Shown in pieces: positions 9,423 through 17,924 of a stretch of DNA of 64,000 nt. Source of the DNA: Acetohalobium arabaticum DSM 5501. Its GTDB lineage: Bacteria > Bacillota > Halanaerobiia > Halobacteroidales > Acetohalobiaceae. A program made the position numbers and the translations under genes. The notes beneath the pieces are model-generated. The model had not been told where the DNA came from. It worked only from the letters and a program-made list of their open reading frames with translations, and did no database searches. The DNA is taken from contig NC_014378.1 in assembly GCF_000144695.1 (NCBI RefSeq), positions 1,090,781-1,154,780 of the forward strand, in the 5' to 3' direction. Position 1 is the stretch's first letter, and the number at the start of each line of letters is the position of its first letter.

Positions 9423-10397
9423 TTGGATTTACCACGATTGAAAATAGGAGACTTAGTAGCAGAAATTCCAATTGTACAGGGAGGAATGGCTGTTAAAGTA
9501 TCGACGGCCCCTTTAGCCGCAGCAGTGGCTGAAGAAGGCGGTATCGGTTTAATAGCTGGTTCTGGAATCTCTACCGATGAATTGAAGGCTGAAATTCGGC
9601 GGGCTCAAGAGTTGACAGAAGGAATTTTGGGCGTTAATATTATGGTAGCTGCCAGCAAGTTTAAAGAATTAGTGGAGGGTTCGATTGCAGAAGGAATTGA
9701 TTTAATTGTAGCCGGAGCAGGCTTTTCTAGAGATTTATTCGATATGGGTAAAGAGAGCGGAGTAGAGATTGTACCAATTGTTTCTTCAGCCCGATTGGCT
9801 AAAATTTCTGAAAAATTAGGTGCTTCAGCTGTAGTAGTTGAGGGTAAGGAAGCTGGAGGACATTTAGGAACTGACCGACCAATGAAGGAGATATTAGAAG
9901 AAGTTACTGATGCAGTTGATATTCCAGTAATTGCTGCCGGTGGTATCATCGATGGCGCTGACATTGCTGAGACTCTACAGTTAGGTGCTGATGGTGTACA
10001 GATGGGTTCTCGTTTCGTGGCTACTGAAGAATGTGAGGTAGATGATAGTTTTAAAGAGTTATATATAGATGCAGAACCTGAAGATAGTGTAATGATTGAA
10101 AGTCCTGTAGGTCTGCCGGGTAGAGCTTTACGTAATGAGTTTTATGAACGGCTCGGTTCAGGTGAAGTAAAGACAGGCTTTCATTGTGACTATATCTGTC
10201 TAAAGGACTGTTCACGTGTTTACTGTATTATTAAGTCTTTAATTAAGGCGAAAGAGGGAGATATGACCAATGGTTTAGTCTTTGCCGGGGAAGAAACATA
10301 TAGAATTAATGATATTCTGCCGGTTAAAGAGGTAATTAATAACTTGGTTGATAAGGCAAAAAGTTTATTAAATCAGGAGGAGTCTATAGATGAGTAA
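9423..10397 (+). CDS. FabK/nitronate monooxygenase-like flavoprotein
   Basis: A second FMN TIM-barrel protein (324 residues) paralogous to fab[37 protein letters not shown] and [11 protein letters not shown]. It differs from FabK by a C-terminal cysteine cluster ([15 protein letters not shown], spacing C-x3-C-x3-C-x4-C) seen in the YrpB-type subgroup. It could be a nitronate monooxygenase or an auxiliary enoyl reductase; position between acpP and fabF hints at lipid metabolism. Start is TTG at 9423 preceded by GGAGGG. It overlaps fabF by 8 bp. Confidence 0.75.
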   Translation: MDLPRLKIGDLVAEIPIVQGGMAVKVSTAPLAAAVAEEGGIGLIAGSGISTDELKAEIRRAQELTEGILGVNIMVAASKFKELVEGSIAEGIDLIVAGAGFSRDLFDMGKESGVEIVPIVSSARLAKISEKLGASAVVVEGKEAGGHLGTDRPMKEILEEVTDAVDIPVIAAGGIIDGADIAETLQLGADGVQMGSRFVATEECEVDDSFKELYIDAEPEDSVMIESPVGLPGRALRNEFYERLGSGEVKTGFHCDYICLKDCSRVYCIIKSLIKAKEGDMTNGLVFAGEETYRINDILPVKEVINNLVDKAKSLLNQEESIDE

Positions 10398-11631
10398 TCG
10401 GGTTGTAGTGACAGGAATGGGAACTGTTTCTCCTGTGGGTATTGGCTTAAAGGATTATTGGGCAGCATTGGAAGCAGGAGAATCAGGAATCGATAGAGTT
10501 ACAAACTTTGATGCAGCCGAACTTGATTCTAAAGTCGGCGGTGAAGTAAAAGACTTTAATGCACAGGATTATATGAGCCGCAAGGATGCTAAGCGGATGG
10601 ATAAATTTGCTCAGTTTGCTGTAGCAGCAGCAAAAATTGCTGTAGAGGATTCAGATTTGAAGATTGATGATAGTAATGCTGAAGATGTAGGAGTCTTAGT
10701 CGGCAGCGGTATCGGCGGAATGGAGACTTTTGAGAATCAGACTAAACGGTTAATTGAACGTGGTCCAGGTCGAATCAGTCCTTTCTTTATTCCTAAGATG
10801 ATCTCCAATATGGCTGCCGGCCAGGTTTCAATCCAGTTAGGTGCTAAAGGACCGAATGCAACTACTGTTTCAGCCTGTGCTTCAGCAACTCATGCTATTG
10901 GTGATGCTTTCGATATTATTCGCCGCGGTGATGCTGAGGTTATGGTTACTGGCGGTTCAGAAGCAGCAATTACAGAGCTATCTTATGCTGGGTTCTGTGC
11001 TATGAAGGCCTTATCCACTAGAAATGATGAACCTACGAGAGCTAGCAGACCTTTTGATGAAGAGCGGGATGGATTTGTAATGGGGGAAGGTTCTGGAATA
11101 TTAGTTTTGGAAAGCTTAGATAGTGCTCTTGAACGCGGAGCTAAAATCTACGGTGAGGTAGTAGGTTATGGTATGTCTGGAGATGCCTATCATGTTACAG
11201 CACCTGATCCTGAAGCTGATGGAGCAGCTAGATCTATGCAGATGGCTATTGATAATTCAGGTTTAGATCTTGAAGACATAAATTATATTAATGCTCATGG
11301 TACATCTACACCACAAAATGATAAACTGGAGACCAAGGCTATTAAAGATGTATTTGGCGACTTAGCTTATGATGTAGCAGTTAGCTCCACTAAATCAATG
11401 ACAGGCCATCTATTGGGAGCCGCCGGAGGTATTGAGGCAATTGCTTCTTTGTTGGCAATTGAGAAGGGGGTAGTCCCGCCAACTATCAATTATGAAAATG
11501 AAGATTCTGAATGTGATCTAGATTATGTTCCCAATGAAGCACGTGAATTGGAGGTTAAGGCTGTATTATCCAATTCTTTAGGTTTTGGCGGCCATAATGC
11601 TACATTAATTTTTGCTGAGTATCAACAATAA
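10390..11631 (+). CDS. fabF: Beta-ketoacyl-ACP synthase II
   Basis: Elongating condensing enzyme, 413 residues. The nucleophile Cys163 lies in [12 protein letters not shown]; the two histidines are in [11 protein letters not shown] and [20 protein letters not shown] lies upstream of ATG within the end of the previous gene, so coupling is likely. Standard length for FabF. Confidence 0.96.
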   Translation: MSNRVVVTGMGTVSPVGIGLKDYWAALEAGESGIDRVTNFDAAELDSKVGGEVKDFNAQDYMSRKDAKRMDKFAQFAVAAAKIAVEDSDLKIDDSNAEDVGVLVGSGIGGMETFENQTKRLIERGPGRISPFFIPKMISNMAAGQVSIQLGAKGPNATTVSACASATHAIGDAFDIIRRGDAEVMVTGGSEAAITELSYAGFCAMKALSTRNDEPTRASRPFDEERDGFVMGEGSGILVLESLDSALERGAKIYGEVVGYGMSGDAYHVTAPDPEADGAARSMQMAIDNSGLDLEDINYINAHGTSTPQNDKLETKAIKDVFGDLAYDVAVSSTKSMTGHLLGAAGGIEAIASLLAIEKGVVPPTINYENEDSECDLDYVPNEARELEVKAVLSNSLGFGGHNATLIFAEYQQ

Positions 11632-11649
11632 TTTAAGGTTGTGAGAAGT

Positions 11650-12354
11650 ATGATTACTGCAGAATACAAGGAAAAATTAGAAGAACTACAGAGTAAGATA
11701 GATATTTATTTTGCTGATCTGGATCTGCTCCAGAGAGCATTGACTCATAAATCCTATGCTAATGAGAATAGAGATTTAAATTTAAAAGATAATGAACGTC
11801 TGGAGTTTTTGGGGGATTCAGTATTGGATATCGTAGTTAGTGAATATATGTTCAATAGATATCCTGATTATCCCGAAGGGAAGTTGGCTAAGATGAGGGC
11901 TTCGGTAGTCAGTGCTCCTACATTAGCTGCTAAAGCAAGGGAGCTGGATTTAGGCAGGTATCTGTTATTAGGACACGGCGAAGAGATGACCGGCGGCCGT
12001 AAGCGAAGTTCAATTTTAGCCGATGCTTTCGAGGCCTTAGTTGGTAGTATCTATCTTGATCAGGATCTGGATATAGCTGAAGACTTTATTATGAAGCTGA
12101 TGAAGGTTGATATCGAAAGTGCAGAGGCCGGTGAGCATATTAGAGATTATAAGACGACTCTCCAGGAGATGATTCAGAAAAGGTCAAATGCTCGACCGGA
12201 GTATTATGTAATCGAAGAAAAAGGTCCTGATCACAGTAAAGAGTTTACAGTAGAGGTTAAGTTTAATGATCGTTCTTTAGGTGAGGGGACTGGATCCAGT
12301 AAGAAGGAAGCTCAGCAGCAGGCGGCCAAAAATGCTTTGAAGAAATTAAAGTAG
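11650..12354 (+). CDS. rnc: Ribonuclease III
   Basis: Double-strand-specific RNase (about 234 residues). The catalytic signature NERLEFLGDSVLDIVVSEY is near residue 45, and the C-terminal dsRNA-binding domain ends with GTGSSKKEAQQQAAKNAL. The start is ambiguous: GTG at 11641 or ATG at 11650; TAAGG lies upstream of both and the ATG is preferred. rnc after acpP-fabF is the common Firmicutes order and ends the operon here at the nested hairpin 12373-12432. Confidence 0.94.
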   Translation: MITAEYKEKLEELQSKIDIYFADLDLLQRALTHKSYANENRDLNLKDNERLEFLGDSVLDIVVSEYMFNRYPDYPEGKLAKMRASVVSAPTLAAKARELDLGRYLLLGHGEEMTGGRKRSSILADAFEALVGSIYLDQDLDIAEDFIMKLMKVDIESAEAGEHIRDYKTTLQEMIQKRSNARPEYYVIEEKGPDHSKEFTVEVKFNDRSLGEGTGSSKKEAQQQAAKNALKKLK

Positions 12355-12372
12355 CTCGTGGTTTATCTAAAA

Positions 12373-12445
12373 TGCCTCAAGAAAACTCCATCTAAATCTT
12401 TAGTTTGGTTTAAGTGGAGATGAATTGAGGCGATTTTGTTCTTTT
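12373..12445 (+). terminator. Nested hairpin terminator after rnc (repeat copy 1)
   Basis: An outer stem GCCTCAA (12374-12380) pairs with TTGAGGC (12425-12431). Inside its loop sits a second hairpin, CTCCATCTAAATC (12386-12398) with a GTTTAAGTGGAG partner (12408-12419). T-rich sequence follows. The same inner hairpin with a different outer stem occurs at 14363-14430. Confidence 0.7.
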
Positions 12446-12563
12446 TCCCTTGACTTTGGATATATTTCTCAATCATTTCAATAATAGCTTATCCAGTCAG
12501 AGAATGATTATGATTGATGAAATTTCAAGTATTATTTCTCAATACTTTTTAAATATCTATCTA

Positions 12564-12949
12564 TTATTTTTTAATATTATCATTTGATTTTTCTCTTCCA
12601 GTAGAAATAACACAATAACTTCTAGACCAAAAAGGTGATTTCCAATAATAGTTTTTCAAATGTTCTTCATAGTCTTTTTAATAAGTCTAGAAGATACAGT
12701 TTTTAAAGTATTAACTAATTTCGATAATTGTATTTGTGGTGGAGTTTCAAATAAAATATGGATATGGTCTTCTTCTCCTCCAAATTCTAAAACTTCGCAA
12801 TCTTTGTCATTGAGTAACCTAGTAAATATTTTTTCTAGTTCGTCAAGCATTTTAGGAGTAATACATTTGTGTCTGTATTTTGTAATTACAACTAAATGAT
12901 ATTTAAGACTGTAAACAGAGTGACGATTGCTGTTAATTTCCCTACTCAT
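12564..12949 (-). pseudogene. tnpA: IS200/IS605 TnpA (Y1 HUH transposase), frameshifted and truncated
   Basis: The minus-strand frame from ATG 12949 (MSREINSNRHSVYSLKYHLV) matches the start of Y1 single-strand transposases and keeps the HUH motif in EDHIHILF. It is lost after ~97 residues at 12656. The next frame continues the family sequence (DYEEHLKNYYWKSPFWSRSY) if one A is restored in the A5 run at 12675-12679. The restored frame ends SNDNIKK then TAA, exactly where the family's catalytic tyrosine (KKY) is expected. AGGAGG precedes the ATG on this strand. So it appears doubly inactive: one frameshift and loss of the Tyr codon. A sequencing slip could explain the frameshift but not the stop. 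Confidence 0.85.
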
Positions 12950-13032
12950 AAGGTTTTAACCTCCTAAATATTAATTTACAACCAAATAAAACCATGGTAT
13001 AATTTATCAATAAAGAAAGGAGGTGTAAACCT

Positions 13033-14283
13033 ATGAAATTAGCATTTAAATTTAAACCTAATTTTAGCCATAAACAACTAGAAATAGTTAAAGAACTGTC
13101 TTGGCATTGTTCTAAACTCTATAATACAGTTAACTATGAAATTAAAAATAATGAAGAAATTAAACCTGTCTATACTAGATTAGAAAATAATTTTAAATCT
13201 AATTGGCATACTGAATATTTACATAGTCATAATAGACAGCAACTTTTTAAACAATTAGCCCAAGATTGGAAGTCATATTTTAATTCAATAGAGGATTACA
13301 ATAATAATCCTAACAAATATAAAGGCAAACCAAAACCACCTAACTTCAAATACTTAGATAGTAATCCAAGTGAAATAATCTTTACTAATTTGGCTATCAG
13401 AGTTAGAGAGGATAATCTTCTTTTGTCCTTATCTAAAGAGATTAAATCTAAATTTCAGGTGGACAGTCTTAAATTTCAGTTACTTCCAATAATTGAAAGC
13501 CTGACTAATTTAGATAATCTCCAGCAAGTGAGGATAAAAAGAGATAACCTTTCTGATAACTGGTATTTAATCATCATTCACAAAGTAAATGAAAAAAATA
13601 AAGCTAAAGGAAATAATATAATGGCTATAGATTTAGGTTTAAATAATCTAGCAACTTTAACCTTTAAAGATAATCCAGAAAGCTATATCATTGATGGTAA
13701 AGTAATTAAATCAGAAAATAGGTACTATAATAGAAGAATTACTAAACTTCAAAAAATCAGAATGAAACAAATAGGTAATCAAAAATTTAAAGATACCAAA
13801 CAAATTAAAAAGTTAAGATTAAAAAGAAGGAATTTTGTTGCTGACTATCTACATAAAGCTAGTAAGGAAATAGTTAAATTAGCAACTAAAAATAACGTAG
13901 ATACTATGGTAATTGGTGATATAGCAGGTATTAAGCAAAATAATAAGCATAATAAACATTTTGTAGCTGTTCCCATCCAGAGACTTAAAAATTTAATAGA
14001 GTACAAAGCTAAATTAGAAGGTATTAAAGTTGTTTTTGTAAATGAAGCCTACACTTCTGGTTGTTCTGCAATAGATGAAGAAAAATTAAATAAAAATAAC
14101 TATGATAAATCTAGACGGATTAAACGAGGACTGTTTAAAACTGGCAATAAAGTGATCAATGCTGATGTAAACGGTTCGCTAAATATAATGAGAAAGTATA
14201 TTAAAAATGGTACTCCCAAAATGGTAAAACAGATTAGGGATATGGGAGAAGTGAACACTCCCGAAAGATTAAGGGTATCCTAG
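13033..14283 (+). CDS. tnpB: TnpB-family RNA-guided endonuclease-like protein (IS605 OrfB)
   Basis: An intact 416-residue TnpB relative. RuvC-I Asp200 lies in MAIDLGLNNLATL and RuvC-III Asp378 in NADVNGSLNIMRK. The usual RuvC-II Glu position reads VIGD (Asp296). A glutamate in NEAYTSGCS (Glu338) could take its place, as in TnpB subgroups with rearranged catalytic sites. The C-terminal four-cysteine zinc ribbon is absent; only Cys344 remains there. AGGAGG precedes ATG. Lysine- and asparagine-rich composition differs from the acidic housekeeping proteins around it, consistent with mobile origin. Activity unproven. Confidence 0.85.
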   Translation: MKLAFKFKPNFSHKQLEIVKELSWHCSKLYNTVNYEIKNNEEIKPVYTRLENNFKSNWHTEYLHSHNRQQLFKQLAQDWKSYFNSIEDYNNNPNKYKGKPKPPNFKYLDSNPSEIIFTNLAIRVREDNLLLSLSKEIKSKFQVDSLKFQLLPIIESLTNLDNLQQVRIKRDNLSDNWYLIIIHKVNEKNKAKGNNIMAIDLGLNNLATLTFKDNPESYIIDGKVIKSENRYYNRRITKLQKIRMKQIGNQKFKDTKQIKKLRLKRRNFVADYLHKASKEIVKLATKNNVDTMVIGDIAGIKQNNKHNKHFVAVPIQRLKNLIEYKAKLEGIKVVFVNEAYTSGCSAIDEEKLNKNNYDKSRRIKRGLFKTGNKVINADVNGSLNIMRKYIKNGTPKMVKQIRDMGEVNTPERLRVS

Positions 14284-14362
14284 GTTTTAACTAGGAGGGA
14301 ACTTAAAAATCAAACATCTTTCAAACTAATCTAGTAATATAGATTGAACTTTAATCTATATG

Positions 14363-14436
14363 AAGCAGTTAGAAGCTCCATCTAAATCTTGTTTTTGATT
14401 TAGGTGGAGAGGTTCACAAACGGGCTGCTTTTAATT
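14363..14436 (+). terminator. Nested hairpin terminator downstream of IS605 (repeat copy 2)
   Basis: Outer stem AAGCAG (14363-14368)/CTGCTT (14425-14430) encloses CTCCATCTAAATC (14376-14388)/GATTTAGGTGGAG (14397-14409), 13 bp with one G-T wobble. TTTTAATTTTT follows. The inner hairpin repeats that at 12386-12419 while the outer stem differs. Confidence 0.65.
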
Positions 14437-14732
14437 TTTATATGTTAATTATTCTTTATTGTGAGGTTGTTTTTTGAAATATATCAACAATATTTAAACA
14501 GAATTATCTGAGCTGCGTTTTAAAATTCCAATAATAAGTTTTGCATTGAAGCAGCATACTCGTAAGCAGCGGGTATGCTGCTTTGCTATTAAGCAGGAAA
14601 AATTTAGGTGGTAAGCAAGGATAATCGGTGTTAATTAGCGAACTACTTTAATGAGCTTTATGTAAATTAAGTACATTAATGTTAAATACTAGATACTACA
14701 AAATTGAGCGGCTAATGAAGGAGGCTTACATT
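14437..14732. other. Intergenic spacer with one strong hairpin
   Basis: No credible gene was found. An AAGCAGCATAC/GTATGCTGCTT hairpin at about 14550-14584 is followed by only a short T run and is the single structured feature. The rest is AT-rich sequence without recognisable motifs, leading to an AAGGAGG before the decayed gene at 14733. Confidence 0.5.
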
Positions 14733-15388
14733 ATGAAAAAGGGAGCAGTCTTAGTGGTGGTAACGGCGGCGGTGCTGACTACTGCGGATACGGCTACTAA
14801 GTTAGAGAGACATCAGATAGAGATGAAAGTTCACAACAAGATTCTACAACTAAAAGTGATCAAGCCGATAATCAAGCTCCAAAAGATACGGAGTCAGGTG
14901 GTCAAGAAGGTCAAAATCAAGCAGACCAAGGAGAGCAAGCTCCGAGTGGGAATAATGAACAAGGAAAGGATAGTAAAGAAGATACTTCAGATAAAGAGCG
15001 AAAAGAAAATAAACAGGAAAAAACAGGTGATAGCTGGGATACTTTTTCAGATTTAACTGTAGAAGATGCTAAAGAATATGCTAAAAAAGAAAGAAGCAAA
15101 ACGAGAATTAGCACAAGAAAAACAAGAAACAGCACAGCTGCAAGCAAAATTAAAAAAGATTGAACAAAATATTAGAGACTTAAAAGAAAAAAAGAGAAGT
15201 TATTAGTTCAGTTAGAAAAAAGAATTGCTTCTTATATCGATCTAATTCAAAATGGTGGGCAACTTGATCAGAAGGTAGTTAAAGGTTTGATTAAGTTTAT
15301 GGCTCAAAATGATTTTGTATATGAAGATAATCAGGATAAAAGAGAAAAGTATATAAAGATATTGAATGAAGAGCTAGATGAGCAATGA
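14733..15388 (+). pseudogene. Decayed gene for a Gly-rich then Gln/Glu-rich coiled-coil protein
   Basis: AAGGAGG and ATG (14733) are intact, but the sensible reading needs several repairs. Adding one A to the A5 run at 14736-14740 gives a Gly-rich start (SGGNGGGADYCGYGY). This runs into TAA, after which the same frame continues as a Gln/Asp-rich linker (DESSQQDSTTKSDQADNQ) and SWDTFSDLTVEDAKEYAKKE. Two further single-A indels near 15090 and 15185-15195 restore a coiled coil (LAQEKQETAQLQAKLKKIEQ) and a C-terminal domain ending NEELDEQ. Function unknown. A 125-residue open frame through the 5' half is out of register with this reading and has no sensible composition. Confidence 0.6.
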
Positions 15389-15450
15389 ACTTCTAAAGTG
15401 CAGATGGCTACTTTATACAGATGGCTATAAGTATCTGAAGCTATATTCTT

Positions 15451-15479
15451 TTGAGTTTAATGATATTTTCAGTTATAAT
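15451..15479 (+). promoter_or_regulatory. Promoter of the HI0933-family gene
   Basis: TTGAGT (15451-15456), 17-bp spacer and TATAAT (15474-15479). The start codon follows about 55 nt later behind AAAGGAGG. Confidence 0.6.
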
Positions 15480-15537
15480 TAATGAGTAATCAGCTATAAA
15501 CTATACTTGGTTTTGAAATCATTTAAAGGAGGCAATT

Positions 15538-16773
15538 ATGAAAACAGAAATAGTTGTTGTCGGCGGTGGTCCGGCAGGAATGATGGCTGCAGGTACTGCT
15601 GCTCAGAATGGAGCAGAAGTTTTATTATTAGAAAAGAATGAACAGCTAGGTAAGAAGCTATTGATAACCGGTAAGGGTAGATGTAACTTAACCAATGACT
15701 GTAGTATCGAAAGGATGATTGAGAACTTTCCTGAGACAGGCTCCTTTCTCTACAGCGCTCTCTATACTTTCCCTAATCATCAACTGCGTAACTTCTTTGC
15801 AGAATTGGGAGTTCCAACTAAAGTAGAAAGAGGGGATCGAGTCTTTCCTGAATCCGATTCTGCTCGTGATGTAGTTGATGCTCTTAAGGGCTATCTAAAG
15901 GATAAAGGAGTAGAGATTAGGTTAAAAACGGCTGTTAATGAAATTTTGGTTGAAGAAGGTGCAGTTAAAGGAGTTATGGATAGAGATGGTAACTCTTATT
16001 TAGCCGATAAAGTAGTCTTTACTCCCGGTGGAGCCAGCTATCCGACTACAGGTTCTTCTGGCGATGGATATGAAATGTTAGAGACAGTAGGCCACAGAAT
16101 AAAGTCTATTAAGCCCTCCCTAGTTCCGCTGCAGGCTAAAGAAGGCTGGGTGGCTAGCTTAGAAGGACTGACTTTAAAGAATGTAGAAGCCGGATTATAT
16201 CTGAATGAAGAAGAAATAGATTCAGAATTCGGCGAACTCTTATTTACTGATGATGGAGTTTCAGGACCGATTGTTCTGACTTTAAGCCGCGATGTAGTTA
16301 GTAGATTGGGAGAGGGCAGCCTCAAGCTTAAGATTGATCTCAAACCGGCTCTTGATGAACAGACACTGGATAATAGACTCCAGCGTGATTTTGAGAAATA
16401 CAGTCGAAAACAGTTCAAAAATAGCTTAGGTGATCTATTACCCAGTAAATTAATTCCAGTAATTGTTGATTTAGTCTCTATCCCAGCAGATAAAAAGGTG
16501 AATCAGATTACTGTTGAGGAAAGAAGAGAATTAATGCAGCTCGTAAAGGAGTTGGAAGTAACGATTATAGGCACCAAGGGACTGCGCCAGGCTATAGTAA
16601 CCAAAGGTGGAGTTATGATAGATGAAATAGATCCGCAAACTATGGAATCAAAGCTGGTTTCTGACCTTTACTTAGCCGGAGAAGTAATAGATATTGATGC
16701 CTATACCGGCGGTTTTAATCTTCAGGCAGCTTTTTCTACCGGGTATCTGGCAGGAATAAATGTCGTTGATTAA
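15538..16773 (+). CDS. HI0933/BaiN-type NAD(P)/FAD-dependent oxidoreductase
   Basis: A 411-residue flavoprotein. The N-terminal Rossmann FAD motif GGGPAGMMAAGTAAQNGAEV is followed by the family-specific KLLITGKGRCNLTN and a C-terminal FAD closure (LYLAGEVIDIDAYTGGFNLQ). The HI0933 family includes flavoproteins of uncertain substrate; some members are annotated as BaiN or RdsA. A perfect AAAGGAGG precedes ATG. It appears to be a single-gene unit, followed by the repeat cluster at 16.8 kb. Confidence 0.88.
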   Translation: MKTEIVVVGGGPAGMMAAGTAAQNGAEVLLLEKNEQLGKKLLITGKGRCNLTNDCSIERMIENFPETGSFLYSALYTFPNHQLRNFFAELGVPTKVERGDRVFPESDSARDVVDALKGYLKDKGVEIRLKTAVNEILVEEGAVKGVMDRDGNSYLADKVVFTPGGASYPTTGSSGDGYEMLETVGHRIKSIKPSLVPLQAKEGWVASLEGLTLKNVEAGLYLNEEEIDSEFGELLFTDDGVSGPIVLTLSRDVVSRLGEGSLKLKIDLKPALDEQTLDNRLQRDFEKYSRKQFKNSLGDLLPSKLIPVIVDLVSIPADKKVNQITVEERRELMQLVKELEVTIIGTKGLRQAIVTKGGVMIDEIDPQTMESKLVSDLYLAGEVIDIDAYTGGFNLQAAFSTGYLAGINVVD

Positions 16774-16801
16774 AATTATAGGAAATTCATACTTACCATA
16801 T

Positions 16802-16888
16802 ACGGAGTGAAAGTTGCTCTGTTCAGCCTGGGAAGTTTCTCCGTTCCAGATCTTTTTTCTCTTCTGCTGTTGATTGGAAATAATTTAG
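16802..16888 (+). repeat. Intergenic repeat A, 5' portion (copy 1)
   Basis: Starting with CAGCCTGGG at 16824, this stretch repeats for about 40 bases, almost base for base, the left part of the element at 57918-58070, including GTTTCTCCGTTCCAGATC and the following T6 run. Its right half, with the matching CCCAGGCTG, is missing: the sequence passes directly into repeat B. An ACGGAG/CTCCGT stem (16802-16807 with 16839-16844) brackets the conserved start. Confidence 0.7.
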
Positions 16889-17010
16889 ACTCTTAAGATT
16901 AGTCCGGAACCATGGACGGTGGAGGACTAATCTTCGAGAGTGAGTGAGACAGGATGTCGAACGAACGGCAAGCGTAAGAGATTTGTTGACTATAATCTGC
17001 AATATCTTAA
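16889..17010 (+). ncRNA. Candidate structured RNA, repeat B copy 1
   Basis: Contains the conserved core GGAACCATGGACGGTGGA (16906-16923) capping a hairpin GATTAGTCC (16897-16905)/GGACTAATC (16924-16932) with a lower ACTCT/AGAGT stem. A small hairpin GAC-aggat-GTC (16948-16958) and the 3' arm TGTTGACTAT (16984-16993) follow. The 5' arm found in copies 2 and 3 is absent here, replaced by repeat A. Base pairs differ from the other copies in a compensatory way. No protein frame is conserved. Confidence 0.6.
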
Positions 17011-17123
17011 ATGAACAGTAAGTTGAAGATATATTCATGTAAAATTTACCTATGATTGGGATATTATTCCCCGGGAATACATAGTATTTAATTAGAAATT
17101 ATCATATATGAGGTGATGAAACT

Positions 17124-17690
17124 ATGTTCCGGGGATTTTATAATTTCATTTTACGGTTAATAGAACGAATTGAAAGCTTATTAATTAAGGGGACTATTTC
17201 TTTACTCATCTTATTGATTACAGTCCAGATTGCCCTAAATGATCCCTTAAGTGCTAAACTACAGTTTGAGAATTCATATTTACAGCAGCTAAAGGAAATT
17301 CCAGTAGTCCAGCAAGTTGTAACTTATCTACAGAGAAATAATTCGGGGGTTAAGCAGACGGCTGAATTGAAAGAAGTAACCCAGTCGGAATCGGTAACGA
17401 CTGATAAACAGGGCATTGTGGAGCTTAAAGTATTAAATTCAACTACAGACCAACAGATAAAGGTATTTATAAATAAGAAATTACGCAAAACATTTAGCAA
17501 AGGTCAGGCCCGTATTTTGGTAGAACCGGGGGATAAGATTATTCTGGATACAAGAGGAATTAATAAGGGGCTCTGGTTCCAAGTGACTGCTTTATCAGAT
17601 AACCTACAGAACTTTAATGGCGGAGAGCGGTTCTGGATTAAGAATGATTTATATACTTTAGAAGAGGTAAAAGTTAGAAAAAGGTATTAA
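17124..17690 (+). CDS. Conserved membrane-anchored protein of unknown function
   Basis: 188 residues. A short amphipathic N-terminus (MFRGFYNFILRLIERIESLL) is followed by one transmembrane helix at about residues 22-40 (GTISLLILLITVQIAL). A largely beta-rich extracytoplasmic domain of about 140 residues then ends EEVKVRKRY. No catalytic motif or cysteine is visible and I do not recognise a named family. GAGGTGATG precedes the ATG at 17124. It stands alone between the repeat cluster and the hutP leader. Confidence 0.65.
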   Translation: MFRGFYNFILRLIERIESLLIKGTISLLILLITVQIALNDPLSAKLQFENSYLQQLKEIPVVQQVVTYLQRNNSGVKQTAELKEVTQSESVTTDKQGIVELKVLNSTTDQQIKVFINKKLRKTFSKGQARILVEPGDKIILDTRGINKGLWFQVTALSDNLQNFNGGERFWIKNDLYTLEEVKVRKRY

Positions 17691-17735
17691 TCCAGGGTTG
17701 TAAAAGAGGAGACTTTATGTTAACATAATAAAAAG

Positions 17736-17778
17736 TAGTAATTTGGTATTATGGTAGTATGGTAGGATAGTAGAAGAG
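17736..17778 (+). promoter_or_regulatory. hutP: UAG/GAG-triplet-rich leader, candidate HutP binding site
   Basis: Five TAG triplets occur at 17736, 17755, 17763, 17768 and 17771, followed by GAG at 17776. HutP of Bacillus subtilis recognises spaced NAG triplets in RNA. The placement ahead of a terminator and a hutP homologue makes this a reasonable binding region. Spacing between triplets is irregular (16, 5, 2 and 0 nt), so the match is suggestive only. Confidence 0.4.
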
Positions 17779-17867
17779 CTATTATAACTTAATAATTTAA
17801 GAGCTTGATCGATCGGTATGGTTGAAACGGTAGGAGTATCAAGTGGGGGCTAGCTATGCCTAAATTT

Positions 17868-17895
17868 AACACTCCTTCCGGGAGTGATTTTTTTA
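17868..17895 (+). terminator. Leader terminator/attenuator upstream of hutP
   Basis: CACTCC (17870-17875) pairs with GGAGTG (17881-17886), followed by ATTTTTTTA. AGGAGT at 17832-17837 can instead pair with ACTCCT (17871-17876), giving a mutually exclusive structure as in transcription attenuation. It lies within the leader of the hutP-aro operon rather than after a gene. Confidence 0.7.
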
Positions 17896-17924
17896 TTTTA
17901 ATCTAAGCTAAGGAGGATTGATCG

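Larger units (their letters stand above)
12564..14360. mobile_element. IS200/IS605-family element with divergent tnpA and tnpB
   Basis: Divergently arranged tnpA (minus, broken) and tnpB (plus, intact) share an 83-bp intergenic region. Short hairpins follow tnpB: CCTAG/CTAGG overlapping the stop codon near 14279-14295, and ATAGATT/AATCTAT around 14338-14358. These fit the subterminal hairpins and RNA-scaffold region of such elements. No target-site duplication is expected for this family, and exact ends could not be fixed. A related nested hairpin lies just beyond each side (12373 and 14363). Confidence 0.75.

Noticed and set aside
14679-15056. A 125-residue Lys/Ile-rich protein
   Set aside because: The composition is that of an off-frame reading; the Gln/Asp-rich coiled-coil reading in another frame is far more protein-like.
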